64,000 nucleotides of DNA from positions 62,001 to 126,000 of the forward strand of contig JAHBUH010000001.1 in assembly GCA_019638185.1 (NCBI GenBank), read 5' to 3'. This stretch comes from Leadbetterella sp. (GTDB lineage Bacteria > Bacteroidota > Bacteroidia > Cytophagales > Spirosomataceae). Shown here piece by piece: positions 54,565-63,559 of this stretch; position 1 is the stretch's first letter; each line of letters opens with the position of its first letter. The notes below the pieces were generated by a model. The model did no database searches, was not told the origin of the DNA, and was given only the letters and a program-made list of their open reading frames with translations. The position numbers were made by a program, and so were the translations under genes.

Positions 54565-55227
54565 ATGTTAGAACTAAAAGGAATTTTTAAATGGGTGAAC
54601 ACCGGCGGAAACCGGGTATTTCTGCTGAAAGACGTGGATCTGAGTGTGAAAGAAGGCGAGTTTATCTCCATCATGGGGCCGTCAGGATCCGGGAAATCCA
54701 CCCTTCTGAACGTGATCGGTATGTTGGATGACTTCAACGAGGGCGAGTACACCTTCCTGCATGAACCCGTACACACCCTGAAAGAAAAACACCGTTCAGC
54801 GCTCTATAAGCAATACATCGGTTTCGTCTTCCAGGCTTATCACCTCATCGATGAGCTTACCGTATACGAAAACATTGAAACCCCGCTGCTCTACCAGGAC
54901 ATCAAGAGCAGCGAACGCAAGGCCCTGGTAGCCGACATGCTGGACCGCTTTAACATCGTAGGCAAAAAAGACCTGTTCCCCACCCAGCTGTCAGGTGGCC
55001 AACAACAGCTGGTAGGCATAGCCCGCGCCCTCATCGCCAAGCCCCGCCTGCTCCTGGCCGATGAACCCACCGGTAACCTGAACAGCAAACAAGGCGAAGA
55101 AATCATGGAACTCTTCTCCCAGCTAAACAAAGAAGGCATGACCATCATCCAGGTCACCCACAGTGAAAAAAACGCCTCCTACGGCACCCGCACCATCCAT
55201 CTACTGGACGGAAGAATAGATAATTAA
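54565..55227 (+). CDS. ABC transporter ATPase 2 (LolD/MacB type), slightly degenerate motifs
   Basis: A 220-residue ATPase that aligns with ATPase 1 without gaps over residues 28-200. Walker [10 protein letters not shown] (38-46), Walker B LLLADE with Glu167, and His199 in VTHSE are intact. Three positions differ: Leu149 and Gly151 in [14 protein letters not shown] where ATPase 1 has Arg and Ala, and Asn173 in the D-loop GNLNS where ATPase 1 has Asp. It is therefore probably active but could act as the weaker half of a heterodimer with ATPase 1. ATG 54565 is used; a TTG at 54544 would add seven residues that do not fit the family. Codons here end in C more often than in the permeases. Confidence 0.94.
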   Translation: MLELKGIFKWVNTGGNRVFLLKDVDLSVKEGEFISIMGPSGSGKSTLLNVIGMLDDFNEGEYTFLHEPVHTLKEKHRSALYKQYIGFVFQAYHLIDELTVYENIETPLLYQDIKSSERKALVADMLDRFNIVGKKDLFPTQLSGGQQQLVGIARALIAKPRLLLADEPTGNLNSKQGEEIMELFSQLNKEGMTIIQVTHSEKNASYGTRTIHLLDGRIDN

Positions 55228-55476
55228 AAAGTTATATATTTAACATATAAAATATAAAAATAAATATATAAATGTATAATTTAATAATTATCTAAATAAT
55301 AAAAAATTAATGTACCATATAACACAAAATAGTCCGTTTAAAAAATTGGATTTCAAAAGAGATTATTGCTCTTAAATAGTTGACAGACAATTTTTTAAGA
55401 GGACATTATTTTGTGAATGTTTTTTACGGACGGCCGCTGCCGTTACTTTTTTCAAAAAAAAGTAAAAACAAAAATT
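55228..55476 (+). other. Extremely AT-rich intergenic block before the second TolC
   Basis: A 249-base gap in an otherwise tightly packed operon. The block 55261-55320 has 5 G/C in 60 bases. Near the end, ACTTTTTT and AAAAAAGT (55445-55463) form an A/T hairpin just before the TolC start, and CATTATTTTG (about 55405) is a near-miss of the -7 box. It may hold a separate promoter for TolC, be a curved or protein-bound DNA segment, or be the scar of an insertion. No open reading frame of note is seen. Confidence 0.6.
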
Positions 55477-56883
55477 ATGAAAAAACTAACATACCTAATA
55501 TTATCCCTCCTGTACACCACAGGAATGGCCCAAACTCCGCTTTCCCTCAAAGAATGCATTGAAACCGCCCTGAAAAATAACCAAACTGTGAATCAGGCCG
55601 GTATACAGGCCCAAAGTAGCGAGATCCAGCTCCGGCGGTCGCAACTAAACAAGTTGCCCGGCGTGAACGCCTCCATAGGTCACGGCATTAACCAGGGCCG
55701 AAGCATTGACCCCTTCACTAACTCCTACGTCAATAACCAACTGGGGTATGGAAATTACGGCGTAAGTGCCGGGGTCATCCTTTTCAGCGGCGGAGCCCTG
55801 AATAACGCCGTGGCCCGCGACCGCCTCGGGTATGAGGCTGCTCGGATGGACCTTCAGCAGGCAAAAGATAACCTCACCATTAACGTGATCCTGGCTTACC
55901 TCACCGTTCTGACCAATGAAGAAGTGCTTAACCAGATGCAGAACCAGCTGGAACTCACCCGGAAACAGGTAGAACGACTGGAAGTGCTGAACAAGGACGG
56001 GAGCATCCCGCCTTCCCAACTGTCCGATCTCCAGGGCCAGTACGCCGGCGAACAGCTCTCCCTCATTAACACCAGGAACAGTGTGGAATCGTCCAAGCTG
56101 ACCCTCTGCCGGCTCATGAACGTGCCATACAGCAGCCCCATGACCCTGGAAAAGATAAATCCGGAGCTCCCCGGCCTTTATGGCGCCCGGGCGGAAGAGG
56201 TATACCAGTCGGCCCTGCAGCATTTTGCCGGCATAAAAGCGGCCGACTTCCGGCTGAAGAGTGCTGAAAAAGCCGTAGACGTGGCCCGCGGGGAGCTTTG
56301 GCCCACCTTACGCCTCGGGGTGAATGTGAACACCAACTACTCCAGTGCCGCCAGCACCAGCACCCTCCTGAATACCAATACCGTGGCATCGTCTGATTTC
56401 GTGAGTGTAGGCGGTACCCAGTACCCCGTCATGCGGCAGGTCAGTAATTACGCCAGCGATAATATCCCTTATGGGCGGCAGTTGACCGGCAACTTCTTCT
56501 CCTCCTTCGGCCTGAGCCTGAACATTCCTGTGTTTAACGGCCTGGAGCAGCGAAACCGGGTAAAATTAGCGCGCTTAACCGTAAAAAATAACGAGCTGGC
56601 CGCCCGAACAGCCAGAACCGAGCTGGATCAGGCCATAGACCAGGCTGCCCTTAATCTGCAGACTGCGCTGGAGCGCTGCGAAACCTTGGAACAGCAGGTA
56701 CAGGCCTTCAAAGCCTCTTTCCAGGCCGCCGAAACCCGTTTTAACGAGGGTGTGGGCACGTCCATTGATTACCTCACGGCAAAAAACAACCTGGACCGGG
56801 CGAACATTAACCTGATTTCCGCCCAATACGAAGCCGTCCTGCGTTCAAAAGTCCTGAACTTCTACAAAGGAGACCTGGAGTAA
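55477..56883 (+). CDS. TolC family outer-membrane channel of the ABC export locus
   Basis: A 468-residue TolC-type protein. ATG 55477 gives a normal signal peptide (MKKLTYLILSLLYTTGMAQ); the frame is open 20 codons further up but that extension is charged and not signal-like. OEP motifs are LSLKECIETALKNNQTVNQA at the start and a second helical repeat with AAETRFNEGVGTSIDYLTAK near the end. FSGGALNNAVARDRLGYEAA follows the first beta part. It is the last gene of the export operon and the exit duct for all fourteen permeases if they are functional. Confidence 0.93.
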   Translation: MKKLTYLILSLLYTTGMAQTPLSLKECIETALKNNQTVNQAGIQAQSSEIQLRRSQLNKLPGVNASIGHGINQGRSIDPFTNSYVNNQLGYGNYGVSAGVILFSGGALNNAVARDRLGYEAARMDLQQAKDNLTINVILAYLTVLTNEEVLNQMQNQLELTRKQVERLEVLNKDGSIPPSQLSDLQGQYAGEQLSLINTRNSVESSKLTLCRLMNVPYSSPMTLEKINPELPGLYGARAEEVYQSALQHFAGIKAADFRLKSAEKAVDVARGELWPTLRLGVNVNTNYSSAASTSTLLNTNTVASSDFVSVGGTQYPVMRQVSNYASDNIPYGRQLTGNFFSSFGLSLNIPVFNGLEQRNRVKLARLTVKNNELAARTARTELDQAIDQAALNLQTALERCETLEQQVQAFKASFQAAETRFNEGVGTSIDYLTAKNNLDRANINLISAQYEAVLRSKVLNFYKGDLE

Positions 56884-56959
56884 GGAAGGAACGGGCGCTA
56901 TGCCCTGTTTTAACCCGGAGAAGCGTTAAGGTACATTTGATGTTACGCATTTCAGATTT

Positions 56960-57034
56960 AACCACATAGATACATAGATTAAAGAGACATTACATACCTT
57001 AATAAAACCTCTTTATCTATGTATCTATGTGGTT
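56960..57034. repeat. Long palindromic element, right copy; possible bidirectional terminator
   Basis: The arm at 56960-56986 (core CCACATAGATACATAG) and the arm at 57009-57034 (core CTATGTATCTATGTGG) are reverse complements with a single one-base length difference, around a 22-base loop. It sits between the TolC stop and the end of the convergent glycosidase-like gene, so it could end both transcripts, although T tracts are weak. A diverged copy is at 18262-18315. Confidence 0.8.
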
Positions 57035-57050
57035 TGAAACTCCCCCCACC

Positions 57051-58520
57051 TCATTCCCTCTTCCTCAAATACAGCACCGCATCCATCGAAGTAGGCGCCT
57101 CAATCACCCTGAAATACCCTCCCTTTACCGGTGCCGGTGCCTTCACCGTCCGGTTCAGAGAAGGAATAAACCATTCCATCTCCAGTTCCCCTTCGGCATC
57201 GGAAAGGTTAATCGTGGCCTTCTCCGTAAAATGCGGATAATACACGATATACTCCCGGCCGGCGTTAGCCAGGCAGTATTGCGTGGACGACAGCTCATTC
57301 ATCGGCTTCATATTCTTCAGATCCACGCGGCCGGCCAGTTGCCGGATATGGCCCATGGCATCGCGCAGCATACTGTAATCCGGGTAATCCCTGTCCAGGC
57401 GGTTAATCTCCCCGCTCACAAACGCAAAATCCATCTCCTCCGGTGTCATCCGTCCCGGTATCCGCTTCCACGAATCCATGAAAATGGGGTTCAGTCCCCG
57501 CATAAAACTCTTCCAGACCCATACATAATGCCCGCCATAGCCTCACAGGTGATCCGTATCAATGATGCATACCTTCGGCGCCTTATTCAGCGGCGGGTTA
57601 CTGCCGTAATCGTCCAGGGCCACGGCGCCGGGTGCGGCCCAGCCCGGCGGTTCCCAGGTGGGGGAGATGTAGTCAGCCGGGCTCTCCCAAAGCTCCCGGT
57701 TCAGCATGGGCGGCCCCACCCGCGTACCCAGCCCGATCATGTGCTGCTTCGGCATCTTTTTCTCCACTTCCCGGATGTAACGGATCATGTGATAGCACCA
57801 TTCCCTGGTACCGCCCTCGTTAATGATCTCGTACAGCACATTGTCCAGGTCATTCACCGTTTCAATTACCTTCCTTACGTACGCCTCCTGCCGGGCCAGC
57901 ACCGCCGGATTACCCAGGCTGTGCAGGGAAGGTGCGCCGTCTTTATCGATGCCCTTATCTTTTACATCTACGCCGTTTATGTTATTGCGCCCGTTAAACG
58001 GGTGCGAATGAAAAGGATCTGTTTCTTTAATCCCCATTTTATTCAGGCTCCAGCCCTGGAAAAGCATAATGGACACATAAATACCGCGCTCACCGGCCTC
58101 TTTTACCCTTTGCCTTAAACGCGTAAAATACGTCCCGTTCCATTGATCCAGGTCAAACTTTGGTTTCCCGTCAAATGCCGCCTCCTTACCCGTCCGCTGG
58201 TAGGGCATGGGCGCTAGGGTAATGGGCATTTTAGACCAGGATGCCCCGTAAGGATGCTCCCATACCCAGAACCGCATAAAATTATGGTTCTTTTGCTGCA
58301 TCATATCCAGGTACTCCTTCCAGTCCAGCTTTGGCAGGTTCTCTTCCGAATGGATATCCTGGAAGTTTTCCCACGTATGCGAGCCGCTCAGCAGGACGGC
58401 TTCACCTGTGTTATCCGTGAAATAATGGGGGTTAGACGGCAGCGGCCTGAGCGGCCCGTGAATACCCTGGCCCGCAGCCGTAAAAAATGAAAATAGAAGG
58501 ACTATAATCGTTTGTTTCAT
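57051..58520 (-). pseudogene. Secreted glycoside-hydrolase-like gene interrupted by one in-frame TGA
   Basis: From ATG 58520 the frame encodes a signal peptide and a (beta/alpha)8-type glycosidase-like protein: GSHTWENFQD, NHNFMRFWVWEHPYG and VLYEIINEGG, whose Glu would be the acid/base of clan GH-A-like enzymes. At 57545-57543 the codon is TGA, after DTDHL. The same frame continues GYGGHYVWVWKSFMRGLNPI and runs another 163 codons to a stop at 57051. Relatives that I recall have Trp after DTDH(L/I), so a TGG-to-TGA change explains it. The downstream part holds the C-terminal beta domain. The gene could be a fresh pseudogene, a sequencing error, or give a truncated 325-residue product. The family may be the DUF4038-type; I am not sure of the exact class. 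Confidence 0.8.
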
Positions 58521-58640
58521 AGATAAATCAGGAGGGATACGCTTCTAAAAATAAACATATTAATTTTTATTAAATCTAAACTGAAAATGCCCGCTTTTTT
58601 TCGGAAATTTGTAACTCAATTCTCAAGATCTTAAGGGAGC

Positions 58641-60479
58641 ATGTTCGAAAACAGGAAATTTCCTATACTTATTTTCATTTATACCATCGGGGCCATTTAC
58701 CTGCTCAGGCTTTTCTATCTGCAGGTCGTGGATGAAGAGTACCGTACTATTGACGCCCTGAACTCGGTGCGTAAGGAGATCAGCATTCCCTTGCGGGGTC
58801 AGATCTATGACCGCTACGGTAAGCTCATTGTGGCTAATGAAGAAGTATATGATATGTACGTGATCCCGCAGAAAGTGCTGCCGTTTGACACCGTATCCTT
58901 CTGCAGGCTTTTCCAGATCGATAAACCCTACGTGGATTCCATGCTGGCCCAGGCCCGGGACTACTCCAAGCTGCGGGCTTCGCTCTTCCTCCGCCAGCTC
59001 TCCAAACAGGAATACTCCGGCGTGATCGATGCCATGATCCAGTACCCTGGTTTTCACTTTGAGCAGTCGTTTTACCGCACCTATCCCGCTAACACCATGG
59101 CCAATGCCCTGGGCTACATCGGTGAGATCCCGAAAAAGCAATTTGAAGAGCAGGAAGAAGAATACTACCGAAAAGGCGATTACATTGGCCTTGCCGGTCT
59201 CGAAAAATACTACGAACTGGAGCTCCGGGGAATCCGCGGTAGCCGCCTGGCGCTCATGAACTCCAAAGGAGAAGACAAGGGCTCCTACCAGGAAGGCCGG
59301 TACGATACGGCGGCCGTCATCGGGAATAACCTCTATACATACATTGACCTGGGTGTTCAGCAGCTGGCTGATTCCCTGTTCCAGGGCAAAGTAGGTGCTG
59401 TAGTGGCTATTGAACCTGCCACTGGGGGGATCATTGCCATGGGTTCTTACCCTACCTATGATCCTGCCCTGCTGTCGGGCCGGGAATTTCCGAAAAATTA
59501 TGCTGCCCTAACCCGAAATCCGGACCGCCCCCTGAATAACCGCCCGGTATCGGCGTTTTACCGCCCGGGATCTACCTTTAAGCTGGTTCAGGCGGCTATC
59601 GGGCTGGGTGACGGCGTTATTACCACTTCCACTTCTTTATCGGGGAACAGTAAGTTTTCTATGCACAGCGCCGGGGAAACCGCTAACCTGCTCATGGCAA
59701 TCATGAAATCCAGTAACCCGTATTTTGATAACGTTTTACGGCGCATATTGCATAATGACCCGAAAACAGGCCGTGCCATCCCGGTAGATGAAGGGATGAA
59801 ACTGTGGGACGAACAAATCATGCGCTTTGGTTTTGGCCGCCAGCTGGGGATTGACCTTCCTTATGAAACCAAAGGACTGATCCCCACTCCCGAGAGATAC
59901 GACAAAATTTACGGCAAAAAGCAGTGGAAATACTCCACCATCTACTCCATCAGCATCGGGGAAGGAGAATATGGAGTGAATGTGCTGAAGCTGGCTAACA
60001 TGGCCTCTGTTTTTGCTAATAGAGGCTACTGGATAACGCCGCATATCGTAAGAAGTACCGGTCTGGACGTTTCCAAAGGGAAAAACACACCCACCGAGAT
60101 CACCAAAACCAATATTGATAAAAGGCACTTTGAAGAAGTAGTGAGAGGTATGGAGATGGTGGTCCAATCAGGTACAGGCCGGGCAGCCCAGATAAGTGGC
60201 GTAGATGTCTGCGGAAAAACCGGTACTTCTCAAAACGCAAAAGGCAAGGACCATGCTATTTTTATCGCATTTGCGCCGAAGCATAACCCTAAGATTGCCA
60301 TTGCAGTGGTAGTAGAAAACGGTACGTTTGGAGGTAGAGCCTCGGCACCTATTGCCGGACTCCTGATGGAAAAATACCTGAAAGGCAGCCATAACCGCGA
60401 AGCCTATAAAGAAAGCATTATGAATACCCGCTATACCACTGTAGCCGGAGGAAAATCACCGAGAGAAGTAGAAGAATAA
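58641..60479 (+). CDS. mrdA: Penicillin-binding protein 2 (cell-elongation transpeptidase)
   Basis: A 612-residue class B penicillin-binding protein. A single N-terminal membrane anchor (residues about 8-27) precedes the dimerisation domain (ISIPLRGQIYDRYGKLIVAN) and the transpeptidase domain with Ser311 in STFK, SSN at 357-359 and KTG at 526-528. It cross-links peptidoglycan during lateral growth together with the RodA glycosyltransferase encoded 1 base downstream. No mreBCD genes are seen upstream, where many Bacteroidota have them; the space is occupied by the interrupted glycosidase gene on the opposite strand. Confidence 0.95.
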   Translation: MFENRKFPILIFIYTIGAIYLLRLFYLQVVDEEYRTIDALNSVRKEISIPLRGQIYDRYGKLIVANEEVYDMYVIPQKVLPFDTVSFCRLFQIDKPYVDSMLAQARDYSKLRASLFLRQLSKQEYSGVIDAMIQYPGFHFEQSFYRTYPANTMANALGYIGEIPKKQFEEQEEEYYRKGDYIGLAGLEKYYELELRGIRGSRLALMNSKGEDKGSYQEGRYDTAAVIGNNLYTYIDLGVQQLADSLFQGKVGAVVAIEPATGGIIAMGSYPTYDPALLSGREFPKNYAALTRNPDRPLNNRPVSAFYRPGSTFKLVQAAIGLGDGVITTSTSLSGNSKFSMHSAGETANLLMAIMKSSNPYFDNVLRRILHNDPKTGRAIPVDEGMKLWDEQIMRFGFGRQLGIDLPYETKGLIPTPERYDKIYGKKQWKYSTIYSISIGEGEYGVNVLKLANMASVFANRGYWITPHIVRSTGLDVSKGKNTPTEITKTNIDKRHFEEVVRGMEMVVQSGTGRAAQISGVDVCGKTGTSQNAKGKDHAIFIAFAPKHNPKIAIAVVVENGTFGGRASAPIAGLLMEKYLKGSHNREAYKESIMNTRYTTVAGGKSPREVEE

Positions 60480-60480
60480 A

Positions 60481-61761
60481 ATGGCAAGAGAAATTGACAT
60501 TAAGAAGGGGTTAGACTGGACCACCGTGTGGATCTACATCATCCTGCTGATGATAGGGCTGGCTAACATTTACGCTGCCGTATATAACGTAGATAACCCT
60601 AAACCCATCTACTCCCTTGACCATAACGCGGGTAAGCAGATCATGTTCATGGTCCTGGCTTTTGTGCTCATCATGATCATCCTGTTCATTGATTATAAGG
60701 TCTATGATACCTTTGCCTATATCTTCTACGGGGTCTGGATGCTGGTGCTCGTCCTGACCATTTTCATTGCTCCTGATATTAAGGGATCTCACTCCTGGCT
60801 GCGGTTTGGCGGTTTCCAGTTTCAGCCCGCCGAGCTGGCTAAAACCATTACCCTGCTGGCGCTGGCTAAATATCTAAGTACCCAGGGGGTCACCATGAGT
60901 AAGTTCAATAACCTGGTGAAGGCCTGCATGATCATTTTCCTGCCACCGGTAATCATCATTTTACAGAAGGAAACCGGCTCAGCCCTGGCTTTTGCTGCCT
61001 TTATCATCATCTTATACCGTGAAGGCCTGCCCGGCGTTTACCCGGCCCTTTTCCTGGCCTTTGTGGCTTTATTTGTCCTGGGCCTGGTGTTTGAAGATCA
61101 GCTCTGGATCGTGATCCTGGGCCTGGCCCTGCTGGCGGTGCTCTTCTGGTACCTCTTCCTGAAGCGTTACGAAAGAAACCGCCAGAACATGCAGCGGGTG
61201 ATCGGCCTTTTCATCCTGTTCAGCGCCTTCGTGCTGGCCGTTGACTTCGCCTTTAACAATGTCTTTGCCCCGCACCAGCAAAACCGGATCCGGGTGCTCG
61301 TTAACCCCGATGTGGATCCGCTGGGCGCCGGCTGGAACATCCGGAACTCCAAACTGGCCATCGGCTCAGGCGGTTTCCTGGGCAAAGGCTACCTCCAGGG
61401 TACCCAGACTAAATTTGATTTCGTGCCCGAGCAGTCTACCGACTTCATTTTCTGTACCGTAGGTGAAGAATGGGGCTTTTTAGGCGTTTTTGTGGTCATC
61501 GGTCTCTACTTCATCCTGATCACGCGGATCTATAACCTGGCCGAAAAGCAGAAATTCAAGTTCGCCCGCATCTACGGCTACGGCGTAGCCAGCATACTGT
61601 TCTTTCACCTGCTGATAAACATCGGTATGACTATCGGCCTTATTCCCATCATCGGGATTCCGCTGCCCTTCATGAGCTACGGCGGTTCCTCCCTGCTGTC
61701 CTTCACCATCCTGCTGTTCATATTCCTGAAGCTGGATGCGCACAGGAGTTATAAGGTCTGA
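60481..61761 (+). CDS. rodA: RodA, SEDS-family peptidoglycan glycosyltransferase
   Basis: A 426-residue SEDS protein with about ten transmembrane helices. Visible family features are SHSWLRFGGFQFQPAELAK, GSALAFAAF, the loop KGYLQGTQTKFDFVPEQSTD with the essential-loop Asp, and GIPLPFMSYGGSSLLS near the C-terminus. It polymerises glycan strands from lipid II in the inner membrane for elongation. The ATG follows the mrdA stop by one base, implying translational coupling. Its stop overlaps the convergent hydrolase gene by 13 bases. Confidence 0.95.
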   Translation: MAREIDIKKGLDWTTVWIYIILLMIGLANIYAAVYNVDNPKPIYSLDHNAGKQIMFMVLAFVLIMIILFIDYKVYDTFAYIFYGVWMLVLVLTIFIAPDIKGSHSWLRFGGFQFQPAELAKTITLLALAKYLSTQGVTMSKFNNLVKACMIIFLPPVIIILQKETGSALAFAAFIIILYREGLPGVYPALFLAFVALFVLGLVFEDQLWIVILGLALLAVLFWYLFLKRYERNRQNMQRVIGLFILFSAFVLAVDFAFNNVFAPHQQNRIRVLVNPDVDPLGAGWNIRNSKLAIGSGGFLGKGYLQGTQTKFDFVPEQSTDFIFCTVGEEWGFLGVFVVIGLYFILITRIYNLAEKQKFKFARIYGYGVASILFFHLLINIGMTIGLIPIIGIPLPFMSYGGSSLLSFTILLFIFLKLDAHRSYKV

Positions 61762-62474
61762 TGGGTCCCCAGGTAATAATTAATAAAATCGGCGCAGATC
61801 TGCGGGTTTTCAAACATGCCCGCGTGCGCAGTATCATTCAGGATAAGAGTGGAAGGCTTCTGCAGGAGCGCGGTTTGTTCCAGGGCCTTGGCCAGGGGCA
61901 CAAAGCTGTCCTGGCTGCCCAGGATCTGGAAAACCGGGAATAGGAAGCTTTTGAGGGTTTCGGTGTGGTCCCGCCGGTTTTTCATGGATTCCGTGGCGGC
62001 CATCAGGGCTTCGGGCTCCAGATCGCTGTACCGCCGGATATTCTGCGCTATCAGGTCCGCATTTTCCAGCTTAAAACGCTCCGTAAACATATTCGGGTAG
62101 AAATTCCGGATAAAAGCGGCGCTGCCCTTTTCTCCGATGAATGCGCGGGTTTTGTCCCGTTCTTTCTTCTTTTGTTCGCTGTCGGCAGCGGCAGAAGAAT
62201 GGAAGAGACCCAGTCCCTGCACTTCTTCCGGATGCTGCGCAGCGTATTCCAGGGCAATATACCCGCCCATGGAATGACCGATGATCACCGGGTTTTCTAT
62301 CTTTTTGGAGGTGATAAAATCTCGGAGATCATCGGCATACTCTTTAATAGTGGTATACCCGGTGCTGGACGCATGATCAAACACGTGCGACGTATAATAC
62401 GTGTGAATGCACGGCAGGAAATCCTCCCATACCGCTGCATCCTCTCCAAACCCGTGTATCCAGATAATATCCAT
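61749..62474 (-). CDS. Alpha/beta hydrolase
   Basis: A 241-residue alpha/beta-hydrolase fold protein without signal peptide. The nucleophile elbow is GHSMGG (in PVIIGHSMGGYIALEYA), the acid is probably Asp in LGSQDSFVPL, and the base His in DTAHAGMFENP. The size and cap residues resemble carboxylesterase or menaquinone-hydrolase types, but the substrate is unknown. It overlaps the upstream nucleotidyltransferase stop by one base (TAATG), so the two are co-translated, and it converges with rodA. Confidence 0.88.
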   Translation of the reverse strand: MDIIWIHGFGEDAAVWEDFLPCIHTYYTSHVFDHASSTGYTTIKEYADDLRDFITSKKIENPVIIGHSMGGYIALEYAAQHPEEVQGLGLFHSSAAADSEQKKKERDKTRAFIGEKGSAAFIRNFYPNMFTERFKLENADLIAQNIRRYSDLEPEALMAATESMKNRRDHTETLKSFLFPVFQILGSQDSFVPLAKALEQTALLQKPSTLILNDTAHAGMFENPQICADFINYYLGTHQTL

Positions 62475-63376
62475 TAATCCCAGAGTTTCTCAGGGTACTG
62501 TCCTTCTTTCACCAGCTTGATAAGTGCCTGGCCTACCGGCTCCTTATCTTCCGGGTAGGTCACCCCGAACCAGTCGGATGAATTGGTGAACACCTTGCAC
62601 TTCCCTTTCCCTTCTTCCATCAGATTGCTCATCACCTTCGGAATGTAAAATTCCGCTTTAGGAGCATCAAAGTTCGCACGTGCATAGGCATGGAACATCT
62701 TTTCTATTTCGGGGAAAACTTCCGGTTTAAAGCCCCAGAAATTCATGGAAACAGGGGTGTCATCGTCCAGGATCTGCGGTTCACCCAGGTCGTGAAAAAC
62801 AATATTCCCGTCGGGAAGCCGCTCGATCTTCGTTCTTTCCACCACATCCGTCAGGTAGCCGTCTTCATTGACCGTACACACGCCCCTGGATACCGTACCG
62901 TTTTCTGACAGCGTGTTTTTCAGCTTATAGCTTACCAGCGCATGAACGTCCGGGTTACTGTCTTCCTGCAGGAAACGGGCCAGGGTTTCAAACGCCTCAC
63001 GACCGTAAAAATCATCGGCATTGATCACCGCAAAAGGCGTTTGGGTGTTTTCCCAGGCACACAGCACGGCGTGGCCGGTTCCCCAGGGTTTCTGCCGGTT
63101 TACATCGCCCAGGTCGGCAGGCAGGTAGGAGTCATATCCCTGTATTGCAAAATCATATTCGATCTTTCCGTCCAGCTTGGGCCCGAAAAGCTGGATGCAA
63201 TCCTCGCGCAGCTCTTCACGTATAATAAACACCACTTTGCCAAACCCGCTCCGGATAGCATCATACAGTGAATAATCTATAATGGTTTCTCCATTGGGGC
63301 CGAAAGAGTCCAGTTGCTTAATGCCACCATAACGGCTGCCCATTCCGGCAGCAAGAATCAATAAAGTAGGTTTCAT
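62474..63376 (-). CDS. NTP_transferase family sugar nucleotidyltransferase-like protein
   Basis: A 300-residue GT-A nucleotidyltransferase-like protein. The nucleotide-binding signature LAAGMGSRYGGIKQLDSFG is intact, as is the metal-binding NADDFYG segment and the C-terminal FYIPKVMSNLMEEGKGKC. It would join a sugar phosphate to an NTP, or be a divergent member of the group with another role. ATG 63376 was chosen because the codon at 63382 is TTG. It is the first gene of a two-gene unit with the hydrolase. A TATTTTTG box on the same strand lies 26 bases upstream. Confidence 0.88.
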   Translation of the reverse strand: MKPTLLILAAGMGSRYGGIKQLDSFGPNGETIIDYSLYDAIRSGFGKVVFIIREELREDCIQLFGPKLDGKIEYDFAIQGYDSYLPADLGDVNRQKPWGTGHAVLCAWENTQTPFAVINADDFYGREAFETLARFLQEDSNPDVHALVSYKLKNTLSENGTVSRGVCTVNEDGYLTDVVERTKIERLPDGNIVFHDLGEPQILDDDTPVSMNFWGFKPEVFPEIEKMFHAYARANFDAPKAEFYIPKVMSNLMEEGKGKCKVFTNSSDWFGVTYPEDKEPVGQALIKLVKEGQYPEKLWD

Positions 63377-63402
63377 TGACAATTTTTAAAATTTAATCGC
63401 TG

Positions 63403-63410
63403 CAAAAATA
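63403..63410 (-). promoter_or_regulatory. Candidate -7 box for the nucleotidyltransferase-hydrolase pair
   Basis: The minus strand reads TATTTTTG (TAnnTTTG), 26 bases before ATG 63376. A TTTG is present further upstream, but at 13 bp, closer than usual. Confidence 0.4.
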
Positions 63411-63559
63411 CGGCTTTCGCGGACAAAAGCGTAACCCTCACTCAAATAATCCCGATACTGATCCACGAAAACCGGAATTATATCGATTGTTTACCTTTAT
63501 CTTCTCCCGAATATTCCGGGATTTCTCTAAATTTATGCATTAAAACCTAAACTGTATAT

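Noticed and set aside
56960-57034. The long palindrome as a CRISPR repeat or insertion-sequence end
   Set aside because: No repeated spacers and no transposase or target duplication nearby; it is a single hairpin-type element with one distant relative in the window.
57027-58118. A 363-codon plus-strand frame opposite the glycosidase-like gene
   Set aside because: It is antisense to conserved glycosidase sequence and has no recognisable domain; the interrupted minus-strand gene explains the region.
63500-63535. TCCCGAATATTCCGGGA-like symmetry upstream of the last amidohydrolase gene
   Set aside because: Arms are only five bases with an AATATT centre, and there is no second copy; chance symmetry is likely.
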